Source of the DNA: Hymenobacter setariae
GTDB taxonomy: Bacteria > Bacteroidota > Bacteroidia > Cytophagales > Hymenobacteraceae
Direction of reading: 5' to 3'
Length of the DNA: 64,000 bases
NCBI RefSeq assembly: GCF_007713685.1
Contig: NZ_VMRJ01000004.1
Location: 469,700-533,699 of the forward strand
The position numbers were made by a program, and so were the translations under genes. The notes beneath the pieces are model-generated. The model was not told the origin of the DNA. It did no database searches and saw only the letters and a list, made by a program, of their open reading frames with translations. Shown piece by piece: positions 33,734-42,860 of the stretch (its first letter is position 1; each line of letters opens with the position of its first letter).

Positions 33734-34525
33734 CTAGCAGTAACCAGCTACTTTATAAACCGCATAGCCGGCCATTTCGTGCAGCAGCAGGCTCCAGCGG
33801 CCTAGGGCCCCGATATCCGGCACCAGCCAGTAGTCGGGCGTCCAGCTGCGGTCAGTGGTGTAAAAGTCAGCCGGAAAGGACTGCGGGTACAGCCCCACTT
33901 TGGCAAAGCAGGCCAGCGCTCGCCGCTGGTGAAAGCCCGACGTAACGAGCACCAGCGACTTAATAGCAGGGTGCTTAGACAGCAGTTCTTTGGTGAACTT
34001 CGCGTTCTCGCGGGTATTGCGGCTACGCTCTTCCAGCAAAATGTCCTCCTTGGGCACGGCAGCCAGGCGCAGCACCGTGGCGAGGTCCTTGGCTTCGGTA
34101 TTCGCCACGCTCAGGACAGCGCCCGAGCCGCCCGAGATGATAATGCGGCGCGCCCGCCCCGAGCGGTAAAGCCACAGCGCGTCGATAACCCGGTCGGCCC
34201 CGTGCTGCAAGTACACCCGGTCGTGCGGCGACTTACTAATGGCCGTAACGCCCGTGAGCACTACCACCGCATCGGCCGGTGCCACGGCGCGCAGTGCCAC
34301 CGGCGGCTTTTCCCAGGCCAGCAGCGCCTCGTTTACTAGCGCATTATTGGTGCCGAGCAGCACCAACAGCCCGGCAGCCCGTAGCCAGCGACGCTGGGCT
34401 TGGCCCCAGGGCTGGGCCACTAGGGCACCTAGGAGCAGCGCCACCAGCCACACGGCCGGCAGCAGCACAAAGTCTAGGGTTTTGGAAAGAATAAAAAACA
34501 AGGACAGACGCAGCCAGATGGCCAT
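33734..34525 (-). CDS. YdcF-family (DUF218) membrane protein
   Basis: A 263-residue protein with two N-terminal transmembrane segments (about 5-40 and 49-62) and a DUF218 Rossmann-like domain from about residue 84: ADAVVVLTGV, RIIISGGSG, LLEERSRNTRENA and VLVTSGFHQRRA. The family includes SanA and ElyC, linked to envelope integrity; the biochemical activity is unknown. Start chosen at the ATG at 34525, because the frame further up runs into a hairpin at 34531-34631. The domain faces the periplasm or cytoplasm depending on orientation, which I cannot decide. Confidence 0.82.
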   Translation of the reverse strand: MAIWLRLSLFFILSKTLDFVLLPAVWLVALLLGALVAQPWGQAQRRWLRAAGLLVLLGTNNALVNEALLAWEKPPVALRAVAPADAVVVLTGVTAISKSPHDRVYLQHGADRVIDALWLYRSGRARRIIISGGSGAVLSVANTEAKDLATVLRLAAVPKEDILLEERSRNTRENAKFTKELLSKHPAIKSLVLVTSGFHQRRALACFAKVGLYPQSFPADFYTTDRSWTPDYWLVPDIGALGRWSLLLHEMAGYAVYKVAGYC

Positions 34526-34530
34526 AAAAA

Positions 34531-34631
34531 TTGTCATGCCACGCTCACAAAGCATCTTGGCCGGTTGCAGCAGGCTGGCGCCGTACTTGCAGACCCGCTG
34601 CCAAGATGTTTCGGCAAGCGCAGCATGACAA
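34531..34631. repeat. TTGTCATGC-headed inverted repeat
   Basis: Arms at 34531-34560 and 34601-34631 pair imperfectly, with matching ends TTGTCATGC/GCATGACAA and CATCTTGG/CCAAGATG. It begins five bases upstream of the ydcF start codon and belongs to the same head-sequence group as the hairpins at 32535, 48406 and 58515. Confidence 0.7.
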
Positions 34632-34653
34632 ACGTTTTCTACTTAATAACCTG

Positions 34654-35007
34654 CTATTTCACCGGCGCAAACGTCCGCAAGCGGTCGAGCTGGGCCACCA
34701 CCTGGGATTCCTCCGTGAGGGCATCGCACTCGAGCAAACGGCCCTGGCAGTAGCTCACAAAGAACGGCGCTATTTTTTCCTGCATCATCTTTTTGGCCAC
34801 TGGGTTTTGGTCTGAGTTCAGGCGCACGAAGAGAATACTTACGTTTTCGGGTGCATCCACAAACTTGGCAAATGGCGGAGCTAGGGCTTCGCAGGCAGCG
34901 CAATCTTCGGAGGTGAACTTGGCAAACACCTTCATGTGCTCGTGAATGAGATGGCGGAGGCTTTCATCGTCGGCATCTACCACGTGCTGGCGGGCTTCTT
35001 CGGTCAT
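34654..35007 (-). CDS. Thioredoxin-like protein with CAAC site
   Basis: A 117-residue thioredoxin-fold protein. The motif FTSEDCAACEALAPPF at about residues 31-46 has a CxxC site (CAAC) at the end of the first strand; the sequence IAPFFVSYCQGRLL supplies the cis-Pro region. No signal peptide, so cytoplasmic. The active-site sequence is not WCGPC, so it may be a specialised reductase or a bacillithiol-type disulfide protein rather than a general thioredoxin. Start at 35007 fits the fold; the frame upstream is unlike it. Confidence 0.75.
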   Translation of the reverse strand: MTEEARQHVVDADDESLRHLIHEHMKVFAKFTSEDCAACEALAPPFAKFVDAPENVSILFVRLNSDQNPVAKKMMQEKIAPFFVSYCQGRLLECDALTEESQVVAQLDRLRTFAPVK

Positions 35008-35081
35008 TGAGGGAAAATGAAAAAAGGGCGGGGTGGCTACAACCGGCAATAGTCCAGAATAGTTGCTACAAAAGTACCACT

Positions 35082-36842
35082 CTAGCGCCGCAGCATCAGG
35101 TCACGGATGTATTTGACCGGGGCGCTGCCAAAGCTCAAGAACTGCTCGTTGAAGTTTTTGACGCTGAACCGCTCACCATCGCGCTGCTTCACCTCGTTGC
35201 GCAGGGCAACAATTTCGGTATAGCCCGTGAAGTACGAGCTGAGCTGCACTTGGCTCAAGGTAGCGCGGTGCCACTTGTTGCGCGCTTCGGCTTCCTCCTG
35301 GAAGCCTGCACTCGTGAGCAGAGCTACTACGTCTTTCTCACTAGCGCTTTTGGTTTGGATGAGGTTGTCCACCACTGCATTGAGGGTCGAGCGCATATTC
35401 CACTTGTCCCACAGCAGCCACATTTCGTCGCTGTTATTGCCATAGCCGGCCTCCAGCATCATTTGCTCGGCATACACGGCCCAGCCCTCTATCATGGCGC
35501 CGTTGCCGAAGATGCTCTTCACACGCGAAGGCGAGCGATTGGCGTATACCAGCTGGGTGTAGTGTCCCGGAATGGCCTCGTGGATGTTGAGAATCTGCAA
35601 GGTATAGTCGTTGTACTCGCGCAGATAGCTCTCGGCCTGCTGCGCCGTCCAGGTCGGTGGTAGGGGCTCCACGTTGTAGTAGGTGTTCGCCTTCACGTCG
35701 TAGGGGCCGGGGGCGCTCACGCTAGCGCCAGCGCCGCTGCCGCGCATGTAAAGCGGCGTTTCGCGCACCACCAATGGCTTGCTGGGGTCCTGCGTCAGCA
35801 ACTTGTGGTCGTTCACGAACTTAGTCAGCGTCGGGATTTGGCGCTTCACTGCATCCACGAATCCATCGCTTGGAGCGTGTTTCAAGGTCAATTTATCAAT
35901 GACTTGGCGAATGAGCTGCAAGGTGTCTTTGGGCACCGGCTGGCCAGCGCAGTACCTAGGGAAGAGTCGCGCCGCCCGCCGGCCCATGTCGCGCAGCAAG
36001 TATGCCTTGCGCTGCTGAGCCAACTGAAATACTTCCTCGGCCGAGTAGCGCGATTGAATATCCAGCGCAAACTTGCGGTCAAACAACGCCTTACCGATGC
36101 GAAACGAGCGAAAATCCTTGCCCGTCAACACGTCTGCTTTTAGGAAGTCGATGTAGCCTTGCACCGCCTTTTGCGCCCCTGCTATGCGTTGGGTCAGCAG
36201 CTGCTTTTCGGCGTCGCTCAAGTCTGATTTGCGTACCGAGTCGGCCAGCGCGGGGCCAAATACGGCTAGGCCACCCTCGTTTTGCTGCACCGCCAACTCA
36301 GCATGCTCGCGGGTGGGCCCAGTGATGTTGGCCTTAGCCGCGGCGTAGTAGGCGGGGGCCTGCGCTATTTTGTCGGAGATATTGCGTAGGCGGCGCGCCA
36401 GCGGGTAGTGGCGGCCATTGAGCAGGTCGCCCACGCTGGCGCCTAGGTTGTAGTTGGCGGGGTTCCACTGCCAGCTGCGTAGCGTGTCAGTGTACCAGCG
36501 CTGGCTTCGCAGCTCATTGTTGAGCAGGCGCCAGTCTATTTGGTTGGTGGGCGACAGGCTGTCGATGGGGAAGCCAGCCAGTGCCCCTAGGTTCTTGGAG
36601 ACGAAAGCCGCATCGCTACGCCGCTGCGCTGCGTCGGGTATTGCTAGCAGCGAGTCGTATTTGTGAAAGCCCTGCGATGAGGCGTAGTCAGGGTTCTGCC
36701 GCCAAAAGTCGAGGATGAACTGGTCTTTAAAACGGTCGAAGCGCGCGTCGGTAGCTGAGGCGGCCGGGTTGGTAGTTTTGGTTGAGTTGCTGGTGCAGGC
36801 CGAAAAGGCTAGACCCAACAAAGGCAAGTAGCGAAGTTTCAT
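35082..36842 (-). CDS. DUF885 lipoprotein (putative metallopeptidase)
   Basis: A 586-residue exported protein of the DUF885 family, distantly related to zinc carboxypeptidases of the M32/M3 type. It starts with a lipoprotein signal (LPLLGLAFSAC, Cys near residue 15). The key motif HEAIPGHYTQL near residue 424 (HExxxxH) and later EGWAVYAEQM provide the expected zinc ligands. It is largely helical. The family is thought to be peptidases, but few members have been assayed. Start at 36842 chosen for the lipobox; 27 upstream codons are rejected. Confidence 0.85.
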   Translation of the reverse strand: MKLRYLPLLGLAFSACTSNSTKTTNPAASATDARFDRFKDQFILDFWRQNPDYASSQGFHKYDSLLAIPDAAQRRSDAAFVSKNLGALAGFPIDSLSPTNQIDWRLLNNELRSQRWYTDTLRSWQWNPANYNLGASVGDLLNGRHYPLARRLRNISDKIAQAPAYYAAAKANITGPTREHAELAVQQNEGGLAVFGPALADSVRKSDLSDAEKQLLTQRIAGAQKAVQGYIDFLKADVLTGKDFRSFRIGKALFDRKFALDIQSRYSAEEVFQLAQQRKAYLLRDMGRRAARLFPRYCAGQPVPKDTLQLIRQVIDKLTLKHAPSDGFVDAVKRQIPTLTKFVNDHKLLTQDPSKPLVVRETPLYMRGSGAGASVSAPGPYDVKANTYYNVEPLPPTWTAQQAESYLREYNDYTLQILNIHEAIPGHYTQLVYANRSPSRVKSIFGNGAMIEGWAVYAEQMMLEAGYGNNSDEMWLLWDKWNMRSTLNAVVDNLIQTKSASEKDVVALLTSAGFQEEAEARNKWHRATLSQVQLSSYFTGYTEIVALRNEVKQRDGERFSVKNFNEQFLSFGSAPVKYIRDLMLRR

Positions 36843-37065
36843 GCAGGAATAGGAAAGCGAATACGTATTCAAAGGAACGACTAACCACCGAGAGGTTGCG
36901 GCCAGCGAAACGCGTGGCGCCATTCAGTACGTTACGAACGCCCCTAGGGCGCACTTAAGCGGCGCCTTGCGCGATACTCGGCCCGGTCTTTGCATCTTTG
37001 GGGGCCGGTTTGGCTTGTTCGTAACGTATTAACTGACATCTCCTAATTGGTCTTTCTTCTATCCT

Positions 37066-38400
37066 ATGATTGTTGCTGTATCTCGCCCCTATCTGCTAGG
37101 CCTCGGCTTGGCGCTATTGCCTATTTGCGCATTTGCCCAGGCTACTACTTCTACCGCGCTGCCTACCGATGGGGCCTCGCCCGCGGCCGCACCTATGCAG
37201 GTAGCCCACTCCTCTCCTGAGGATGCCCAAACCCAGGCCCTCGCCCAGGCCCAGGCCACGGTGCTATTGCTCACGCGGCGCGTCGATAGCCTGCGGCAGT
37301 CGTACCGCCAGCAGCAGCGCGTGTACACCGAGCTAGGCGGCAAGTTCAACAACTTTCTCACGGGTCAAAAGCTCAGCCAAACCACCCGCTTCTCGCTAGC
37401 GAAGGGCAACGTGAAGGCCACTGCCGACCTGCTGCAAGTGAGCCACAGCCGCCTCTCGCAACTGCGCGCCCTCACCCAGGCCCTGCGCAATGCCAACGAG
37501 CAGGCCGCCCTCAGCTCGCCCACCGAAAGCAACCCGCTGGGCATTTCGCTAGTCGATTATACCAAGTCGCTCATCACTACTAAAGTGGTGGATAAGAACC
37601 GGGGCAATCGCCTGGTTGACCTTGCCACACACCTCACCAGCAACTCGTTGGTAAAAACCATTCCGACGGTGGGCCCGATGCTGAATGCCGTGAGCGAACT
37701 GCTAAGCGGCGTGCGGGCCAGCAGCCTTACCAGTGATGGTTTTTCGGCCGCCCAGGTCCAAACTATCGAGAATGGTCTCAAGCCGACGCTCAATTTCTTC
37801 AGCGCCCTCGATGCGGCCCGCGCCGACAATCAAGCCTCACTGCTGACCCTCGACAACGAGTTGAGCGTGCTTCAGCACCAGCTTAGCCAGCTTTACCGGC
37901 CCTACGTGCAGCTGGCAGCGTATCAAGAAGATATTTCGGCCTACTACACGGCAGCACCAATGGGCCAGCCCGCCACCAACTCGCTCGACGTGGCCAACAT
38001 CAGCCGCATGAGCAACTACGTGGCCGCCAACTTGCCTGCCCGCTTTACGGCTCTCGACCAAGCGTTTGCGCGGGCCCAAAATCAGCTTGACATTCTCGAC
38101 CCCGACTCGTACCTGACGCCCGCCAACAACTCGGCCGAGCAAGTAGTGCAGTTGGCGGCGCAGCTTCAGAGCCTCACTGACCGCCTACCCGTTATCACGA
38201 GCCAGTATAGTGCCGCCATTCGGGCGGCCATTGCGCAGGGCCAGCAAGATGGGCTAATCAAGGCCGACCGTGCCAGCAAGGTAATCGCTGATGAAACGGC
38301 CCGCGCCAAAGCCGCTGCCGAAACTTACCAGCAGGCCCGCGCCTCCGAGCGCTTCGGCGAAACGCTGGCCAATGTAAAGCCGCTTTTCAAGCTCTATTAA
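37066..38400 (+). CDS. Hypothetical secreted coiled-coil protein
   Basis: Not recognised. A 444-residue exported protein: signal peptide (LLGLGLALLPICAFAQ, cleaved near residue 25), a Ser/Ala/Pro-rich segment, then long amphipathic helices rich in Gln, Ala and Leu (RVDSLRQSYRQQQRVYTEL; also the segment from about residue 250 to 290). These look like coiled coils and suggest a structural or envelope-associated role. No catalytic motif. The spacer upstream (36843-37065), divergent from the DUF885 gene, contains CATCTTTG (36993-37000), one base off the -7 consensus. Confidence 0.6.
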   Translation: MIVAVSRPYLLGLGLALLPICAFAQATTSTALPTDGASPAAAPMQVAHSSPEDAQTQALAQAQATVLLLTRRVDSLRQSYRQQQRVYTELGGKFNNFLTGQKLSQTTRFSLAKGNVKATADLLQVSHSRLSQLRALTQALRNANEQAALSSPTESNPLGISLVDYTKSLITTKVVDKNRGNRLVDLATHLTSNSLVKTIPTVGPMLNAVSELLSGVRASSLTSDGFSAAQVQTIENGLKPTLNFFSALDAARADNQASLLTLDNELSVLQHQLSQLYRPYVQLAAYQEDISAYYTAAPMGQPATNSLDVANISRMSNYVAANLPARFTALDQAFARAQNQLDILDPDSYLTPANNSAEQVVQLAAQLQSLTDRLPVITSQYSAAIRAAIAQGQQDGLIKADRASKVIADETARAKAAAETYQQARASERFGETLANVKPLFKLY

Positions 38401-38422
38401 TAAGCAGTAGCTCAGGCGTTGT

Positions 38423-38510
38423 AGTCCGAGCGTGCGTGTAGCGCGTAGTTGCCGCCTAGGTATGCTGGAAATGGCAGACCAATGCGGCGTGCTCGCGGCA
38501 CGCTCGGACT
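38423..38510. repeat. Inverted repeat upstream of the NUC1 gene
   Basis: Perfect 13-bp outer arms (38423-38435 and 38498-38510) with further partial pairing inside. It starts 22 bp after the stop codon of the coiled-coil gene and ends 25 bp before the nuclease start, so it is probably a terminator or insulating hairpin. Confidence 0.6.
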
Positions 38511-38535
38511 CCAAGGTTCAGGCTACTTTCGCGCT

Positions 38536-39939
38536 ATGCAATTTTCCGCCGCTCTTCTCGCCGCTACGCTTCTATTTGCCTGCTCGGCTCCTTCTACCGA
38601 AACCACGACCGCAGCTGCCTCTCCTACCCAGGCGGCAGCGCTGTTCGAAACCTTCGAAGCCGGTACTAAGGGTGCCTACGCTACTGCCCCCGAGACCCTT
38701 GCCACTGGCAAGTGGCTTTTCACCGAAGCCCTCATTGGCAGCGCGGCCGAAGACCACAAAGACGGCGAGCACGCCGCCCGCTTGCGCTCGGGTGGCCGGC
38801 TCACGATGCAGTTTGATGCGCCGGCCGGGGTGCGGCGCATTAGCATCCAGGCAGCAGCGTATGGCAATGACGGCCCCAGCACCTGGGAGCTGTGGGTGAG
38901 CCGCGACCACGGCCGCACCTGGCAGCGCAATGGCCAGCCCCAAACCGCCAGCGGCCCCACCCTGCGCCCGGCCGTGTTTGCGGGCACCGCCAACGAGGCC
39001 ATTCGCCTAGAAATCCGCAAAATCGGCACCGATAAGAACCGGCTCAACCTCGACGACATTCGCCTTGAAACCACGGGGGGCGGGGTAGTCGTGTCGCCGC
39101 CTACCCGCCCGACGCCAACGGTACCCACGCCTACTCCCAAGCCGCAGCTACCGCCTACCACTGGCACCCGCCCCGACAACGACAACCTACTCCTAGGTAA
39201 CCCCAGCGGTGCCACCTCGGACCTAACGAATACGACCAACTACCTGCTCATTCACCCACAGTACGCCACTGGCTACAATGCTCAGCGGGGTATTCCAGTT
39301 TGGACAAGTTGGCACGTGGGCCGTACCGACCTTACCAAAGCGGCACCCCGACAAGATGACTTCCGCGCCGACCCGGCCCTCCCCCGACAGTTCTACTCGG
39401 TGTCGCCGCAGAGCTACTCGGGCTCGGGCTTCGACAAGGGACACAACTGCCCTAGCGGCGACCGCACCGCCTCGCTCGACGACAACTCGGCTACGTTCTT
39501 GATGAGCAACATGGTGCCCCAGGCGCCGCAGAACAACCAGCAGACCTGGGGCAACCTAGAGGAATACACCCGCGCCCAGGTAGTAAAAGGCCAGGAAGCT
39601 TACGTGCTGATGGGCAGTTACGGCCGTGGCGGCGTGGGCAAAAACGGCCCCGCCAGCACTATTGACCAGGGCCGCGTGACTGTGCCCGCCCGCATCTGGA
39701 AAGTCATTGTTTTCTTGCCCGAAGGCAGCAATGACCTCCAGCGCATTGCGGCTGGCCAAGCCCGCATAGTCGCCATCGACACGCCTAACGATAACACCAC
39801 TATCAACCCCGACTGGCAGCAATACCTGACTTCGGTAGATAAGATTGAAGCAGCTTCGGGCTTGGATATTCTGAGCGCATTGCCCCTTACCACTCAGACG
39901 CAGTTGCAAAAAGTAGTAGATGGCGGCCGGGTGCGCTGA
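38536..39939 (+). CDS. DNA/RNA non-specific endonuclease (NUC1 family) lipoprotein
   Basis: A 467-residue exported nuclease. Lipoprotein signal with lipobox LFAC (Cys16). A beta-sandwich-like domain spans about 38-180, followed by a Thr/Pro linker (186-212) and the NUC1 beta-beta-alpha-metal domain (about 217-460). The catalytic motif is FDKGHNCPSGDR with His303; the family norm is DRGH, so Arg is Lys here, which is also seen in other Bacteroidetes. The metal site NMVPQAPQNNQQTWGNLE holds the conserved Asn and Glu. Expected to cut nucleic acid outside the cytoplasm. Start at 38536 gives the proper signal peptide. Confidence 0.9.
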   Translation: MQFSAALLAATLLFACSAPSTETTTAAASPTQAAALFETFEAGTKGAYATAPETLATGKWLFTEALIGSAAEDHKDGEHAARLRSGGRLTMQFDAPAGVRRISIQAAAYGNDGPSTWELWVSRDHGRTWQRNGQPQTASGPTLRPAVFAGTANEAIRLEIRKIGTDKNRLNLDDIRLETTGGGVVVSPPTRPTPTVPTPTPKPQLPPTTGTRPDNDNLLLGNPSGATSDLTNTTNYLLIHPQYATGYNAQRGIPVWTSWHVGRTDLTKAAPRQDDFRADPALPRQFYSVSPQSYSGSGFDKGHNCPSGDRTASLDDNSATFLMSNMVPQAPQNNQQTWGNLEEYTRAQVVKGQEAYVLMGSYGRGGVGKNGPASTIDQGRVTVPARIWKVIVFLPEGSNDLQRIAAGQARIVAIDTPNDNTTINPDWQQYLTSVDKIEAASGLDILSALPLTTQTQLQKVVDGGRVR

Positions 39940-40012
39940 GGCTTGGTGATTTTAATCTATACAGCTAGCTTGCCCTTCTACCGCATACATGCTCCCTCAG
40001 CGAAGCCAACTC

Positions 40013-41281
40013 TTATAAGGATTGTTGCAGTTGCTTATACAGCTTGGGGTACGGCACATCGACGGCTACAACACTACCGGTGCTATCTACCAGCAGGTTA
40101 GCTGGCATACCCTTGATAGTAAACCGCCTGATATCGTCGCCGTTACCACCTTGCAGCTCCGAAAGGTGCGGGATGCGGAGGCTGTCCTCGGCAATCGCTT
40201 GGGTCCACTTCTTACGGTCGTCGTCTAACGAGATACCCAGCATGCCGAAGCCCTTGCTATTATATTGTTTGTAGAGGCCGTAATACTTGGGCATCTCTAG
40301 GCGGCAGGGACCGCACCAGCTAGCCCAAAACTCTACTAGCGTTAGCTTATTGCGTTTGAAGAGCTGCTCGGCATTCAGCTCCTTGCCCGCGGGCGTCTTG
40401 CCGGCCAGCTGCCGAATATGATAGCCCACAAAACGCTGGTTGTTTTGATTGCGGGTTTCGTTTTTTGCCAGCGCTTTGTCCAGAATATGACCGTAGAAAC
40501 TCGCTTGCAACGGAGCCGGCATAGCCCGGTAGTATTGGCGGAAGCGCTCCTCTGCAGGCCGGTAATCACGGTTGTCCAGCATCGCTTGAAGCGACACCTC
40601 CGAAGTAGGATGCTGCTTGACGAATAGTTCAGTTGCCGAGGCCAAGTAGCCAGAGAAGCGGTACTTGAGTTCGCGGGCAGAGTCGGCCGTTTGTTGTATC
40701 AGGGCTTTGTTGCCCGTGCCCATCGCCTGCAAAAACTTGGCTCCGGTCAGCGCCTTGTCTAGAAAGAACTGATGCCAGAGGCTGTCACGCAGTACCAAGT
40801 ATTGCTCCCACTCCTTTTGCAGCGGCGAAGTGGAGAAGACGACCGTATTCCTTAAATAAGAACCTACATCGGACTTCCCGTAGAATTTGGTTCTAATCTG
40901 CTTTTTGGTTGCTTTTATATGAATAGAATCGGTAGGTAGATAGACATCGACAAACCCATACAATGCTTTGTCAGCTTTGCTGAAATACGAAAAAGTATAA
41001 AGTCCAGGCTGGATAATTTTTCCTTGCATAGAAAAATGACCATCCTTGCTTTGGATACTATCTGTCTTTCTGGAGACTGTGTATTCCTTTAGCCACAGCT
41101 TTGCTTTGCAGTCTTCACATCCTTCTATATCAGCTGCGATAGAGTAGTTGTATTCCCTCGGTGGCTGCTGTTGCTGCTGCGTTGGCTGGCAGCCACCAAG
41201 CAGCACCACCCAAAGTAGAAAAAGCCATCCACTTTTATCGCTAGCCAGCATACCCAGCTTATTCTGCTTCAGCTTTCTCAT
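40013..41281 (-). CDS. TlpA/ResA-like thioredoxin-family lipoprotein (DUF4369)
   Basis: A 422-residue lipoprotein: N-terminal hydrophobic segment ending in lipobox LLGGC (Cys near residue 31), a DUF4369 beta domain (about 45-150), a helical spacer, and a thioredoxin domain from about residue 300 with FWASWCGPCRLEMPK as active site and KGMPANLLVD as cis-Pro loop. Bacteroidetes enzymes of this kind reduce periplasmic disulfides, for example in cytochrome maturation. It is base-composition-wise more AT-rich in its N-terminal third than neighbours. The spacer 41282-41501 after its start shows no gene. Confidence 0.9.
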   Translation of the reverse strand: MRKLKQNKLGMLASDKSGWLFLLWVVLLGGCQPTQQQQQPPREYNYSIAADIEGCEDCKAKLWLKEYTVSRKTDSIQSKDGHFSMQGKIIQPGLYTFSYFSKADKALYGFVDVYLPTDSIHIKATKKQIRTKFYGKSDVGSYLRNTVVFSTSPLQKEWEQYLVLRDSLWHQFFLDKALTGAKFLQAMGTGNKALIQQTADSARELKYRFSGYLASATELFVKQHPTSEVSLQAMLDNRDYRPAEERFRQYYRAMPAPLQASFYGHILDKALAKNETRNQNNQRFVGYHIRQLAGKTPAGKELNAEQLFKRNKLTLVEFWASWCGPCRLEMPKYYGLYKQYNSKGFGMLGISLDDDRKKWTQAIAEDSLRIPHLSELQGGNGDDIRRFTIKGMPANLLVDSTGSVVAVDVPYPKLYKQLQQSL

Positions 41282-41501
41282 ACAATTGCTTGCTAATGAT
41301 GAAGTTTATTCAGCCAAGGTATGACTTTTTCACTCCTATTTCTTAGAGAGGTCAGCAATCCTATCATCACCCAGGCAATGAGTAGTTATTACCTTTCATA
41401 CAAGACAGTTAGAACGTTTAGCTTCTCTAAAAAAGCAGTGGCACTAGCACACAGCATTGCTACACACTGTGCCTCTGCCTAGGCCTAGGTGGCCCCATCC
41501 C

Positions 41502-42347
41502 CTACCCCTTGGCCGCGACTGATTTTCCAGCTAAAAAGCGGCTCACGGCTTGCACGTAGCCGTCGCCAAACTACTTTTCCGTCAGCTTTTCCATATCGCC
41601 TAGGTGGCCGCAGGGCACAACCAATACCTCACGCCGCTGCCCCTTGCGCGCCGCATGGGCAGTGGTCAGCGAGTCGGTTGGTGAAGCGGCCTTGTCCTCG
41701 GTGCCTGCAATAAAGAGCCAGGGGCAGCTGACCCTAGGGGCCACGCTAGTGTAGGTAGCCGCATCGGCGGGGAGGGTGAGGGGGCGCTCCGGGCGCACCC
41801 GCTGGTAGTAAGCCACTAACGCCTGCGGGTCGGCTAGGTAGCTATCAGTTATTAGAAAATCGCAGCGCGTAGTAGCCGCCACTTTAGCCCCCAGGATAGT
41901 CCCCATCGAAAAGCCGATGATGCCCACGCGCTGCCGCGGGCTTTGCCGCCGCGCCTCGGCTAGGGCGGTACCTAGGTCGGTGGCAAACTCGGGGTAGTAG
42001 AGCTGGTTTGGGTTGATGGCGAACGCCGCGCTGTGCCCAAAGCCGCGGTAGTCGAACAGCAGCACGCGGTAGCCAGCAGTGGCCAGCACTCGCGCTTGGT
42101 AGAGGCTGTAGGACATATTGCCCCAGTCGTTGCTGGCCACTACCATCGTGGTGTGCTGGTCGGGCACGCCAGCTACCGGCGCTACCAGCCAGGCGGCCAG
42201 CTACACGTGGTCAGGCGTCGTCAGCGTTAGGTTTTGGTAGTGGAGGCCCACCGAGTCGGGGGTAGCTATCCAGTCAGCCAGCGGTTTGCTGGCCCAAGCC
42301 GAAACAGTTTGCAGAAGTAGCAGTGCCAAAAAGAGGGTACGGGCCAT
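41502..42347 (-). pseudogene. Alpha/beta hydrolase with two in-frame amber stops
   Basis: Read as one frame from the ATG at 42347, the gene encodes a signal peptide (FLALLLLQTVSA), then an alpha/beta hydrolase: NDWGNMSYSLYQARVLA, LLFDYRGFGHS, GIIGFSMGT (nucleophile Ser), FIAGTEDKAA (acid) and PCGHLGDMEKL (His). TAG stops interrupt it at 42201-42203 and 41571-41573; the sequence stays family-like on both sides, and the frame ends at 41502-41504. Both TAGs sit where Gln (CAG) would be plausible. The middle 198 codons could still be translated separately, but a secreted, complete enzyme is not encoded. I call it a recent pseudogene. Confidence 0.75.
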
Positions 42348-42358
42348 TAGAGAAAACA

Positions 42359-42387
42359 AAAAGCCAGCGCATAAGGCACTGGCTTTT
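42359..42387 (-). terminator. Terminator after the small lipoprotein gene
   Basis: Nine-bp arms (42359-42367, 42379-42387) AAAAGCCAG/CTGGCTTTT with a T-run on the minus strand. Confidence 0.7.
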
Positions 42388-42429
42388 CATAGACTATGGC
42401 TGCTGGTGCACGTTGCACCTAGGTAGGTG

Positions 42430-42804
42430 CTACTGGCCGGCTACCGGCTTAAGTCGGGCGCTGGTTACGACGAACATTTGATAGCCCGGCCCCATCGCCG
42501 TGCACAAGACCGCTTCGCCCGGCCCAGGCTTCCGCACCCGCACATACAGCGTATGGTTTTTACTTACCCACAGCGCGGTGTCTAGCTTCAAAGCCGTGTA
42601 TACCGGCGCATAGGCCGCAGGGCCTAGCAGCTGGGTTATTCGGGCCGCGTCTTTCACGTACACCTGGGCAATGCCGCAGTCCTGGTTGCGGCCCATCGTT
42701 TCGATTTCAAATTCGTCATCGGCCTTTGCTGCGTCCGGGGCAATGTCGTCGTTTTGCCGGCAGCCGGCCATTGACAGCGCTAGTAGCACTAGGTATTTTT
42801 TCAT
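42430..42804 (-). CDS. Small hypothetical lipoprotein
   Basis: A 124-residue lipoprotein with signal MKKYLVLLALSMAGC (lipobox SMAGC, Cys15). The mature domain has an ETMGRNQDCGIAQVYV opening and one more Cys in EAVLCTAMGPG, so a disulfide is possible. I do not recognise the family. It is presumably anchored in the outer or inner membrane. The M28 peptidase gene is upstream on the same strand with a 56-bp gap, and a terminator follows. Confidence 0.65.
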   Translation of the reverse strand: MKKYLVLLALSMAGCRQNDDIAPDAAKADDEFEIETMGRNQDCGIAQVYVKDAARITQLLGPAAYAPVYTALKLDTALWVSKNHTLYVRVRKPGPGEAVLCTAMGPGYQMFVVTSARLKPVAGQ

Positions 42805-42860
42805 GGCTGGGAAGCAGCTTATTTACTGACAGATTCTCACAGGTAGCCTACTAGTTGCAT

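Noticed and set aside
41571..42203. Amber codon reassignment or pyrrolysine in the hydrolase
   Set aside because: Other genes in the window end in TAG normally and there is no sign of a suppressor tRNA; point-mutation decay is simpler.
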